From: Streptomyces olivochromogenes
GTDB taxonomy: Bacteria > Actinomycetota > Actinomycetes > Streptomycetales > Streptomycetaceae
Length of the DNA: 64,000 bases
Assembly: GCF_001514115.1 (NCBI RefSeq)
Contig: NZ_KQ948457.1
Location: 249,829 to 313,828 of the forward strand
Direction of reading: 5' to 3'
Made by a program: the position numbers and the translations under genes. How positions within the stretch are numbered: position 1 is the first letter of the stretch; every line of letters starts with the position of its first letter. Below are positions 25,919 through 32,533 of this stretch, one piece after another. The notes beneath the pieces were generated by a model. That model saw nothing but the letters and a program-made list of their open reading frames with translations, was not told the DNA's origin and searched no databases.

Positions 25919-26992
25919 GTGGACGTGCAGAAGAAGCTCGATGAGATCGTCGCGGCGGTCGGCAGCGCCCGTTCGATGCCCATGTCGGCCTCGTGCGTGG
26001 TCAACCGCGCCGACCTCCTCTCGATGCTCGAAGAGGTGCGCCAGGCGCTGCCCGGCTCCCTCGCGCAGGCCGAGGAGCTGATCGGCGGCCGCGAGCAGAT
26101 GGTCGAGCAGGCCCGCCAGGAGGCCGAGCGGATCATCGAGTCGGCGCACGCCCAGCGCGGCTCCCTGATCTCCGACACCGAGGTCGCCCGCCGCTCCCAG
26201 AACGAGGCGGACCGCATCCTCGCCGAGGCCCGCCAGGAGGCCGAGGAGATCCGGGCGGAGGCCGACGACTACGTCGACTCCAAGCTCGCCAACTTCGAGG
26301 TCGTCCTCACCAAGACCCTCGGCTCCGTCGGCCGCGGCCGCGAGAAGCTCCTCGGCACCGGCCCCGGCACCGACGAGCAGGGCTACGAGGACGAGGACGC
26401 CCCCGAGCGCAGCCACGACCCGGAGACCCTGCGCCGGGACGCCGACACCTATGTGGACGTCAAGCTCGGCGCCTTCGAGGCGGTCCTCGCCAAGACCCTG
26501 GAGGCCGTCGGCAAGGGCCGCCAGAAGCTGCACGGCCGCATCGCCAGCGACGACCTGGGCGAGCTGGGCACCTTCGCGGAGGACGGGACGCCCGGCCATC
26601 ACACCAGCGACTCCGACTACCTGGCCGGCCTCGCCGAGCTCTCGGAGGCCCCCGAGCGGCCCGCGCAGGCCCCCGAGGTGCCGGCCCAGCCGAACTACGG
26701 ACAGCAGCAGGACGCCTACGCGTATCAGCAGCAGCCCGACCCCTACGGCTATCAGCAGCAGTACGCCCAGCAGGACGCGTACGGCTACCAGCAGGCCGAC
26801 CCGTACGCCGCCTACCCGCAGCAGCAGGGCTACGACCAGCAGACGGCCTACGACCAGAGCGGGCAGCAGGCCTATCCGCAGCAGCAGCCGGCGGCCATGG
26901 ACCCGATGGCGAACGCCCTGGACGAGACCAGCCTCTTCGACACGACCATGATCAGTGCCGAGCAGCTGCGGGCGTACGAACAGGGTCGCTGA
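25919..26992 (+). CDS. DivIVA-like coiled-coil protein with Gln-rich tail
   Basis: 357 residues. The region 10-120 is a long coiled coil (EQARQEAERIIESAHAQRGS, ADRILAEARQEAEEIRAEAD) of the DivIVA/ATP-synthase-b type. A roughly 34-residue segment is duplicated: DDYVDSKLANFEVVLTKTL and DTYVDVKLGAFEAVLAKTL. The last 120 residues are rich in QQ, YGYQQ and AYPQQ and look disordered. Start is taken as GTG 25919 (VDVQKKLDEIVAAVGS); GTG 25925 is an alternative. Such proteins sit between coaD and the yceD-rpmF pair in Streptomyces. A role in polar growth or division is a guess. Confidence 0.8.
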   Translation: MDVQKKLDEIVAAVGSARSMPMSASCVVNRADLLSMLEEVRQALPGSLAQAEELIGGREQMVEQARQEAERIIESAHAQRGSLISDTEVARRSQNEADRILAEARQEAEEIRAEADDYVDSKLANFEVVLTKTLGSVGRGREKLLGTGPGTDEQGYEDEDAPERSHDPETLRRDADTYVDVKLGAFEAVLAKTLEAVGKGRQKLHGRIASDDLGELGTFAEDGTPGHHTSDSDYLAGLAELSEAPERPAQAPEVPAQPNYGQQQDAYAYQQQPDPYGYQQQYAQQDAYGYQQADPYAAYPQQQGYDQQTAYDQSGQQAYPQQQPAAMDPMANALDETSLFDTTMISAEQLRAYEQGR

Positions 26993-27172
26993 CCCCGGAC
27001 GGACGCCGGACGGACACTGTCCGGGCACCGGCTGGGCACCGGATTGGGCCGAGAGCGAAAGGTCCAGTATCCTGGTTCTTCGGTCGCGTGTACGTCCGCG
27101 ATCACTGCTGCCCGGGAACAACACCAGGGGCGGCGACCCCCCGAGTTTCGAAGATCGAAAGCAGGAACGGCT

Positions 27173-27820
27173 CTGAACACCCACCTCGACCACCGCAACC
27201 CTCTCGTGTTCGACACACACGAGCTGGGGCGGCGTCCTGGTGCGCTGCAGCGCTTGACCCGCACGATCGACGCTCCCAAGGATCTCGGGATCCAGGGAGT
27301 CATCGGAGTGCCGGAAGGCGCCCCGATGGAGCTCGAACTCCGGCTCGAGTCGGTCATGGAAGGTGTGCTTGTCACAGGCACCGCCCGTGCACGGGCCGTG
27401 GGGGAGTGCGTAAGGTGTCTGGAGCCGCTCGAGCTGGAGCTCGCCGCGGACTTCCAGGAGATGTTCTCGTACCCTGACGCCGACGACCGGGGCCGTGTCA
27501 AAGCGGAGCCGGCCGACGACGCCGAGGAAGACGAGGACAGGCTCTTCATCGAGGACGGACTGTTCGACCTCGAACCCGTGCTGCGTGATGCGGTGGTGCT
27601 CGCACTGCCGATGCAGCCGGTGTGCCAGGACGACTGCCTGGGCCTGTGCTCCCAATGTGGAGTCCGGCTCGCGGACGACCCGGACCACCACCACGACGCC
27701 GTCGACATCCGTTGGGCGGCACTGCAGGGACTCGCTGGTTCATCCGGAGACGGCGAGAAGGACGAGTTGAGCGGCGGCGCGCTTCCATCAGCGCACGCCG
27801 ACGAGAAGCAGGAGAAGTAG
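27173..27820 (+). CDS. YceD/DUF177 family protein, probable CTG start
   Basis: A DUF177 (YceD) protein of about 215 residues, the usual partner of rpmF. It may influence 23S rRNA accumulation. The conserved start is NTHLDHRNPLVFDTHELGRR, and the zinc-like pair GECVRCLEPLELEL (CxxC) and VCQDDCLGLCSQCG are seen. No ATG, GTG or TTG occurs just before the conserved start. CTG at 27173, with GGAACGG upstream, is the best candidate; the next ATG upstream (27044) would add 43 residues of promoter-like sequence. rpmF begins two bases after the stop. Confidence 0.82.
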   Translation: MNTHLDHRNPLVFDTHELGRRPGALQRLTRTIDAPKDLGIQGVIGVPEGAPMELELRLESVMEGVLVTGTARARAVGECVRCLEPLELELAADFQEMFSYPDADDRGRVKAEPADDAEEDEDRLFIEDGLFDLEPVLRDAVVLALPMQPVCQDDCLGLCSQCGVRLADDPDHHHDAVDIRWAALQGLAGSSGDGEKDELSGGALPSAHADEKQEK

Positions 27821-27822
27821 CC

Positions 27823-27996
27823 GTGGCTGTTCCGAAGCGGAAGATGTCGCGCAGCAACACGCGCCACCGCCGGTCGCAGTGGAAGGCTGCGGTCCCCACC
27901 CTGGTTGCGTGCGAGCGCTGCCACGAGCCCAAGCTGCAGCACATCGCGTGCCCGGCTTGTGGCACTTACAACAAGCGCCAGGTCCTCGAGGTCTGA
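27823..27996 (+). CDS. rpmF: 50S ribosomal protein L32
   Basis: 57 residues, MAVPKRKMSRSNTRHRRSQW onward. Cys30, Cys33, Cys43 and Cys46 form the zinc ribbon. The GTG at 27823 follows AGGAGAAG. It is transcribed with the DUF177 gene and rnc, the classic yceD-rpmF-rnc order of actinobacteria. Confidence 0.98.
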   Translation: MAVPKRKMSRSNTRHRRSQWKAAVPTLVACERCHEPKLQHIACPACGTYNKRQVLEV

Positions 27997-28015
27997 GCGG
28001 CTGGTGAGAGGTCTG

Positions 28016-28873
28016 ATGTCTGACGCCAAGGCGGACCCAAACGCCAAGAAAAAGGCGGACAACACAGCCTCGTCCCACACGCTTCTGGAAGGGCGGCTCG
28101 GGTACAAGCTCGAGTCCGCCCTTCTGGTGCGTGCGCTGACCCACCGTTCCTACGCGTACGAGAACGGCGGTCTGCCGACCAACGAGCGTCTGGAGTTCCT
28201 CGGGGACTCCGTGCTCGGCCTCGTGGTCACGGACACGCTGTATCGCACCCACCCCGACCTGCCCGAAGGCCAGCTGGCCAAGTTGCGGGCCGCGGTGGTC
28301 AACTCGCGTGCGCTGGCGGAAGTGGGCCGCGGCCTCGAACTCGGCCTCTTCATCCGGCTCGGCCGGGGCGAGGAAGGCACGGGAGGCCGGGACAAGGCGT
28401 CCATCCTCGCCGACACCCTTGAAGCGGTGATCGGCGCGGTCTATCTCGACCAGGGTCTGGACGCGGCGGGCGAACTCGTCCACCGGCTCTTCGACCCACT
28501 GATCGAGAAGTCCTCCAATCTCGGTGCCGGCCTGGACTGGAAGACCAGGCTCCAGGAGCTCACCGCGACCGAGGGGCTCGGGGTTCCCGAGTACCTGGTC
28601 TCGGAGACCGGCCCGGACCATGAGAAGACCTTTACTGCTGCCGCCCGCGTCGGAGGCGTCTCGTACGGCACCGGCACCGGCCGCAGCAAGAAGGAAGCGG
28701 AGCAGCAGGCCGCGGAGTCCGCGTGGCGTGCCATTCGCGCCGCCGCGGACGAACGCGCGAAGTCGGCCCAGGCCGCCGAGGAAGCGGCTCAGGCCGCCGA
28801 GCAGGCAGCCAAGGCCGCCGAGGGGCCCACCGACGCCCCCTCGGCTCCGACGAGCGACTCGGCCACGGCCTGA
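28016..28873 (+). CDS. rnc: Ribonuclease III (AbsB homologue)
   Basis: Double-strand RNA endonuclease that processes rRNA and, in S. coelicolor (absB), is needed for normal antibiotic production. The catalytic domain has the signature NERLEFLGDSVLGLVV (near 54-69) and later ASILADTLEAVIGAVYLDQG with the metal-binding Asp/Glu. The double-strand RNA-binding domain is KTRLQELTATEGLG to SKKEAEQQAAESAW. A 45-residue Ala-rich tail follows. The ATG at 28016 has AGAGG five bases upstream; GTG 28004 is an in-frame alternative. A perfect 19-bp hairpin follows. Confidence 0.97.
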   Translation: MSDAKADPNAKKKADNTASSHTLLEGRLGYKLESALLVRALTHRSYAYENGGLPTNERLEFLGDSVLGLVVTDTLYRTHPDLPEGQLAKLRAAVVNSRALAEVGRGLELGLFIRLGRGEEGTGGRDKASILADTLEAVIGAVYLDQGLDAAGELVHRLFDPLIEKSSNLGAGLDWKTRLQELTATEGLGVPEYLVSETGPDHEKTFTAAARVGGVSYGTGTGRSKKEAEQQAAESAWRAIRAAADERAKSAQAAEEAAQAAEQAAKAAEGPTDAPSAPTSDSATA

Positions 28874-28911
28874 TTCCTTCGTAGCACCTTCGACAGCACC
28901 TTCTTAAAGCA

Positions 28912-28953
28912 TCAGGCCCCTGTCGCGGCGTCCGCGCCGCGACAGGGGCCTGA
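28912..28953 (+). terminator. rnc terminator
   Basis: A perfect 19-bp stem, 28912-28930 with 28935-28953, closes a TCCG loop 39 bp after the rnc stop. Confidence 0.85.
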
Positions 28954-29053
28954 CGCGTCTCGTGGCCGTGCGTCCTGGGCCCCCGTCCGGGTGACGCGAG
29001 CACGAGGTAACCTTCGGGCGTCGTTCCCGTGCCCGCCCCTCCGGAGGAGTCCC

Positions 29054-29938
29054 GTGCCCGAGTTGCCCGAGGTCGAAGTCGTGCGGCGCGGCCTGGCGCG
29101 ATGGGTCAGCGGGCGGACCGTGACCTCGGTCGAGGTACGGCACCCGCGTGCCGTACGGCGGCATCTCGCCGGACCCGAGGGGTTCGCGAAGGCGCTCGCG
29201 GGCCACCGAGTAGGACCGGCCATGCGCCGCGGCAAGTACCTCTGGCTGCCCCTCGACGACTCCCCGTTCTCCGTCCTCGCGCACCTCGGCATGAGCGGCC
29301 AGCTCCTGGTGCAGCCGGAGGACGCCCCGGACGAGAAGCACCTGCGCATCCGCATCCGCTTCGACGACACCCGGACGCCCGCCCCCGCCGGGGCGGAGGG
29401 CACCGAGCTGCGCTTCGTCGACCAGCGCACCTTCGGCGGGCTCTCCCTCCACGAGAACACCCCGGACGGTCTGCCGGACGTCATCGCGCACATCGCCCGC
29501 GACCCGCTGGACGCCCTCTTCGACGACGCGGCCTTCCACACGGCCCTGCGCGCCCGGCGTACGACGATCAAACGCGCCCTGCTCGACCAGTCGCTGATCA
29601 GCGGGGTCGGCAACATTTACGCGGACGAGGCGCTCTGGCGCGCCAAACTGCACTACGAACGCCCCGTGGCCGGCTTCACCCGGCCGCGCACCGCCGAACT
29701 CCTCGGACACATCCGCGACGTCATGAACGAGGCCCTCGCCGTCGGCGGCACCAGCTTCGACAGCCTGTACGTCAACGTCAACGGCGAGTCCGGCTACTTC
29801 GACCGCTCGCTCGACGCGTACGGCCGCGAGGGCGAGCCCTGCCGCCGGTGCGGGACGCCGATGCGGCGGCGCGCCTGGATGAACAGGTCCAGCTACTTCT
29901 GCCCGCGCTGCCAGCGCCCGCCGCGCGTCACTCCGTAG
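29054..29938 (+). CDS. mutM: Formamidopyrimidine-DNA glycosylase
   Basis: Base-excision repair glycosylase/AP lyase for 8-oxoguanine and formamidopyrimidines. After the GTG at 29054 (GGAGGAG upstream) the product reads PELPEVEVVRRGLARWV, with the catalytic Pro2 and Glu3. The helix-two-turn-helix block KRALLDQSLISGVGNIYADE and a C-terminal zinc finger (CRRCGTPMRRRAW, YFCPRCQ) are present. 294 residues is a normal length. The 3' end overlaps the convergent HxlR gene by 11 bp. Confidence 0.97.
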   Translation: MPELPEVEVVRRGLARWVSGRTVTSVEVRHPRAVRRHLAGPEGFAKALAGHRVGPAMRRGKYLWLPLDDSPFSVLAHLGMSGQLLVQPEDAPDEKHLRIRIRFDDTRTPAPAGAEGTELRFVDQRTFGGLSLHENTPDGLPDVIAHIARDPLDALFDDAAFHTALRARRTTIKRALLDQSLISGVGNIYADEALWRAKLHYERPVAGFTRPRTAELLGHIRDVMNEALAVGGTSFDSLYVNVNGESGYFDRSLDAYGREGEPCRRCGTPMRRRAWMNRSSYFCPRCQRPPRVTP

Positions 29939-30341
29939 CCGCGCGCGTCTCGTCGTAGCGCTCGCGGGCCTCCAGGACATCGTCCATGCGGCCCTCGACG
30001 AAGTGGATGAGGGCCAGCAGGCGCTCGGAGATCTCGCGACCGAGCGGGGTGAGGGTGTAGTCGACGCGCGGGGGGTTCGTGGGCTGCGCCTCGCGGTGCA
30101 CCAGGCCGTCGCGCTCCAGCGCGTGCAGTGTCTGGGAGAGCATCTTCTCGCTGACACCGTCGACCCTGCGCCGCAGCTCGTTGAAGCGGAACGTGCCCTC
30201 GTGCAGCGCTCCGAGCGTGAGTGATCCCCAGCGTCCGGTGACGTGCTCCAGCGTGCCCCGGGACGGGCAGCTGCGTGCGAACACGTTGTACGGGAGGTCC
30301 TGACACTCACCGCGCTCGGCGGTCTGCACGCTGGGTTCCAT
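29928..30341 (-). CDS. HxlR-family transcriptional regulator
   Basis: 137 residues with the HxlR winged helix: residues 25-110 include HVTGRWGSLTLGALHEGTFR, FNELRRRVDGVSEKMLSQTL and a wing DYTLTPLGREI. Cys14 and Cys25 (ECQDLPYN, ARSCPSRG) could sense redox or quinones, as in related regulators such as YodB; this is inference. It is divergent from the flavodoxin-like gene, and a perfect palindrome lies between them, so it probably represses that gene and itself. Confidence 0.9.
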   Translation of the reverse strand: MEPSVQTAERGECQDLPYNVFARSCPSRGTLEHVTGRWGSLTLGALHEGTFRFNELRRRVDGVSEKMLSQTLHALERDGLVHREAQPTNPPRVDYTLTPLGREISERLLALIHFVEGRMDDVLEARERYDETRAATE

Positions 30342-30380
30342 GGGCTCACCATACTCCGATGCAGCGCTAACCAGAGGGTT

Positions 30381-30401
30381 GCACTAACCAGAAGTTAGTG
30401 C
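30381..30401. promoter_or_regulatory. Probable HxlR operator
   Basis: GCACTAAC (30381-30388) and GTTAGTGC (30394-30401) are a perfect 8-bp inverted repeat with a 5-bp spacer, centred in the gap between divergent HxlR and flavoprotein genes. A further imperfect copy of the half site (GCGCTAACC) lies just upstream near 30364. This fits a dimeric winged-helix repressor. Confidence 0.65.
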
Positions 30402-30442
30402 TTTCCTTTGGTTCGTTGTCACCACCTGGAGGAGTCCCCACC

Positions 30443-31051
30443 GTGAGCACCCCGAGTACCCCTGTCATTTCCATCGCCTACCACTCCGGCTACGGCCACA
30501 CCGCCGTCCTCGCCGAGGCCGTTCGCTCCGGTGCCGTCGAGGCCGGCGCCCAGGCGCACCTGATCAACGTCGACGAGATCACCGACGCCCAGTGGGAATT
30601 GCTCGACGCCTCGGACGCGATCGTGTTCGGCTCGCCCACCTACATGGGCACCGCGTCCGGCGCCTTCCACGTCTTCGCCGAGGCGTCCTCGAAGCGCTGG
30701 TTCGGACAGGACTGGCGCGACAAGCTCGCCGCCGGATTCACCAACTCCGGCTCCAAGAGCGGCGACAAGCTGCACACCCTGCAGTTCTTCCAGATCCTGG
30801 CCGCCCAGCACGGCATGAACTGGGTCAACCTCGGTCTGCACCCGGGCTGGAACAGCTCCTCGGCCTCCGAGCACGACCTCAACCGCCTCGGCGTCTTCGC
30901 CGGCGCCGCCGCCCAGACCAATGTCGACGAGGGTCCGGAGACCGTTCACAAGGCCGACATCGCCACGGCGGAGCACCTCGGGCGCCGGGTCGCGGAGGCG
31001 GCGCGGGTGGTCGCGTTGGGACGCGCGGCGGTGGCCGGGGTCGCCGCGTAA
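30443..31051 (+). CDS. Flavodoxin-fold NAD(P)H:quinone oxidoreductase (WrbA-like)
   Basis: 202 residues with the flavodoxin fold: ISIAYHSGYGHTAVLAEAV (FMN phosphate loop, residues 10-28), AIVFGSPTYMGTASGAFHVF (near 64-83) and AGFTNSGSKSGDKLHTLQFF. This is the WrbA/NADPH-dependent FMN reductase type, likely a two-electron quinone reductase. The GTG at 30443 follows CTGGAGGAG. It is divergent from an HxlR repressor, a common quinone- or electrophile-response pairing. The stop codon lies inside the first unit of a 12-bp repeat array; without the stop the frame would continue as KRLR-like repeats. Confidence 0.9.
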   Translation: MSTPSTPVISIAYHSGYGHTAVLAEAVRSGAVEAGAQAHLINVDEITDAQWELLDASDAIVFGSPTYMGTASGAFHVFAEASSKRWFGQDWRDKLAAGFTNSGSKSGDKLHTLQFFQILAAQHGMNWVNLGLHPGWNSSSASEHDLNRLGVFAGAAAQTNVDEGPETVHKADIATAEHLGRRVAEAARVVALGRAAVAGVAA

Positions 31052-31191
31052 ACGCTTACGCAATCGTTTGCGCAAACGCTCGCGTAAACGCTTGCGCGGG
31101 GCTGTGCAAACGGTCGTGCAAGGGCTTGCGTGAGCCTGCGTCAACGTTCACGTAAAGGCTTGCGTAAGCGTTTACGCAAGCCTTTACGCGC
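31048..31191 (+). repeat. Array of degenerate 12-bp palindromic repeats
   Basis: Twelve 12-bp units start at the stop codon of the flavoprotein gene: GTAAACGCTTAC, GCAATCGTTTGC, GCAAACGCTCGC, GTAAACGCTTGC, then increasingly degenerate copies. The ideal unit GCAAACGTTTGC is a perfect palindrome. The same units occur in the SARP gene at 13731-13802. Confidence 0.8.
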
Positions 31192-31216
31192 CCGCACCAC
31201 GCTCCTGCGCACGCGC

Positions 31217-31284
31217 GACGAAGCCGCAGACACGACGAAGTCGCAGACCACGACGAAGTCGCAGACCGACGAAGTCGCAGACAC
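31217..31284 (+). repeat. Four tandem 16-18 bp repeats before a terminator
   Basis: Units at 31217, 31234, 31252 and 31268 share GACGAAGYCGCAGAC with 1-3 bp tails. Two copies contain CACGACGAAG (31231-31240 and 31249-31258), exactly complementary to the outer right arm of the downstream terminator (31331-31340). Confidence 0.8.
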
Positions 31285-31290
31285 GCCCGC

Positions 31291-31339
31291 ACGACAAAGC
31301 CGCGCCCCTTCGTTCAGTGAGGGGGCGCGGCTTCGTCGT
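31291..31339 (+). terminator. Terminator after the flavoprotein gene
   Basis: An 18-bp stem, 31291-31308 with 31322-31339, has one mismatch and a 13-nt loop. It ends the transcript that contains both repeat arrays. Confidence 0.8.
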
Positions 31340-31430
31340 GTGCGTCGGCGTTCGTACAACCTTTGACTTTCGACGTGTGTCTAGTCGCAGGCGGCATGTA
31401 CCACGCCGCGCCGAACGTCAGGAGCACCGT

Positions 31431-31961
31431 ATGTCCAGCAATGCGCTGATGACCTTCAAGAGCCACATCGAGGGCAAGAACGCCGACGTGGCCATCTATC
31501 ACGACCGGGTCGAGTGGAACCGGGGCCGCGGTATGAGTGCCAAAAAGCTCACGGCGGGCTTCCTGACCGGCGGCGCGTCGCTCCTGGCCACGGGGGTCCG
31601 TAGCTCCAACGCGGGCACCGAGATGATCCCGGTCAAGAGCATCTCCAGCGTGGTGACCAAACGAGACGGTCTGATGTACACCAAGGTCGTGGTGGTGGCT
31701 TCGGGGAACACGATCGACTTCCGAGTGCCGCACGACTCGGCTCCCGGCATCAAGGCGCTGCTCACCGACCTGGTGCTCGGAAAGATCCCTGCCTCTGGCC
31801 AGGCTGCTCCTGCCGCTCCCCCCGTTCAGGCTCCGGCCCCCGCGCCGCAGGTGAGTGCTCCTGTTGAGCAGTTGCGGCAGCTGGCGGAACTGCGGGATGC
31901 GGGCATCCTCTCGGAGGAGGAGTTCGCGGCCAAGAAGGCGGAGATCCTCGCCCGTATGTGA
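31431..31961 (+). CDS. SHOCT-domain protein with PH-like N-terminus
   Basis: 176 residues. The C-terminal 30 residues (LRQLAELRDAGILSEEEFAA then KKAEILAR) are a textbook SHOCT domain. The N-terminal 115 residues form short β-strands ending in VVVVASGNTIDFRVP and resemble bacterial PH-like domains. A proline/alanine linker joins them. ATG 31431 has AGGAG upstream. The function of SHOCT proteins is unknown; they are frequent near mobile elements and tRNA genes, and a tRNA-like relic follows ten bases after the stop. No signal peptide is seen. Confidence 0.82.
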   Translation: MSSNALMTFKSHIEGKNADVAIYHDRVEWNRGRGMSAKKLTAGFLTGGASLLATGVRSSNAGTEMIPVKSISSVVTKRDGLMYTKVVVVASGNTIDFRVPHDSAPGIKALLTDLVLGKIPASGQAAPAAPPVQAPAPAPQVSAPVEQLRQLAELRDAGILSEEEFAAKKAEILARM

Positions 31962-31974
31962 TGCGCGCCGGCAC

Positions 31975-32037
31975 GGTGGTTGCGACATGGGCAGTCGTCG
32001 CAGCCATGTGACCGTGGGTTCACATCCCACACCCACC
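31975..32037 (+). pseudogene. Degenerate tRNA-like sequence lacking a D-arm
   Basis: GGTGGTT (31975-31981) can pair with ACCCACC (32031-32037) at six of seven positions. A perfect T-arm is present: GTGGG, loop TTCACAT, CCCAC (32014-32030). A 6-bp stem, ACATGG with CCATGT, lies where an anticodon arm would be but has a 13-nt loop, and no D-arm fits. Probably the relic of a tRNA gene or an old integration site rather than a working tRNA. Confidence 0.35.
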
Positions 32038-32046
32038 GAAGGCGTT

Positions 32047-32079
32047 CGGCCTCTGACCCGATATCCCGGTCAGGGGCCG
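32047..32079 (+). terminator. Hairpin after the SHOCT gene
   Basis: GGCCTCTGACC (32048-32058) pairs with GGTCAGGGGCC (32068-32078) with a single mismatch; the flanking C-G adds one pair. The loop is 9 nt. Confidence 0.6.
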
Positions 32080-32149
32080 GTTCTCGTGGGCGTCGTCCGC
32101 CGGTGACCGTGACTCCCCGCTGTACCGAAGCTGTGTTCGCCGCCCGGTC

Positions 32150-32323
32150 GTGTTCGGCTGGGCACAGCTGACCGTGGCCGCCGCACTGGTCATCATTCTG
32201 GTTGGCGAATCCTTGACCGGCACGCCACGCCTCGGCTTGGCGGTGAAGGCGTTCGGCACTGTTGTGATGCTGTTCGGCTTCTGGTTGTCCGGCGTGGCCG
32301 ACTGGGAACCGCGGCGCCGCTGA
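32150..32323 (+). CDS. Possible small membrane protein
   Basis: From a GTG at 32150 a 57-residue frame reads FGWAQLTVAAALVIILVGES, then a polar turn (LTGTPRLGL) and a second hydrophobic helix (FGTVVMLFGFWLSGVADW), ending in PRRR. Two membrane segments with a basic end are plausible for a real small inner-membrane protein, but no good ribosome site is visible and it may be a gene remnant. Function not recognised. Confidence 0.35.
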   Translation: MFGWAQLTVAAALVIILVGESLTGTPRLGLAVKAFGTVVMLFGFWLSGVADWEPRRR

Positions 32324-32533
32324 TTCTTTCCCTCACCCGCCACTTGCTCCCCACGCAAGTCGCCCGCTCGTCGGCAGTCGAGGGCGGCGCCCCGTCCGTC
32401 TCGGAGCCCGAGCGCCCCCGCCGGAGGCTTGTTCCGGCCCGGCGCCGAAGGCGCAGAGGGGCCGGGCCCGGGGCCAGGATGACGGCCCCGAGACGGCCCA
32501 CGGCAGTGAACATGGCGCTGACCTGCGGCTGTC

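Noticed and set aside
31048..31284. Possible CRISPR array
   Set aside because: The repeats are contiguous with no unique spacers of constant length, units are 12 or 16-18 bp, and no cas genes are near.
31975..32037. Functional tRNA gene
   Set aside because: No D-arm, a 13-nt central loop, an acceptor mismatch and no CCA end, so it is listed only as a degenerate relic.
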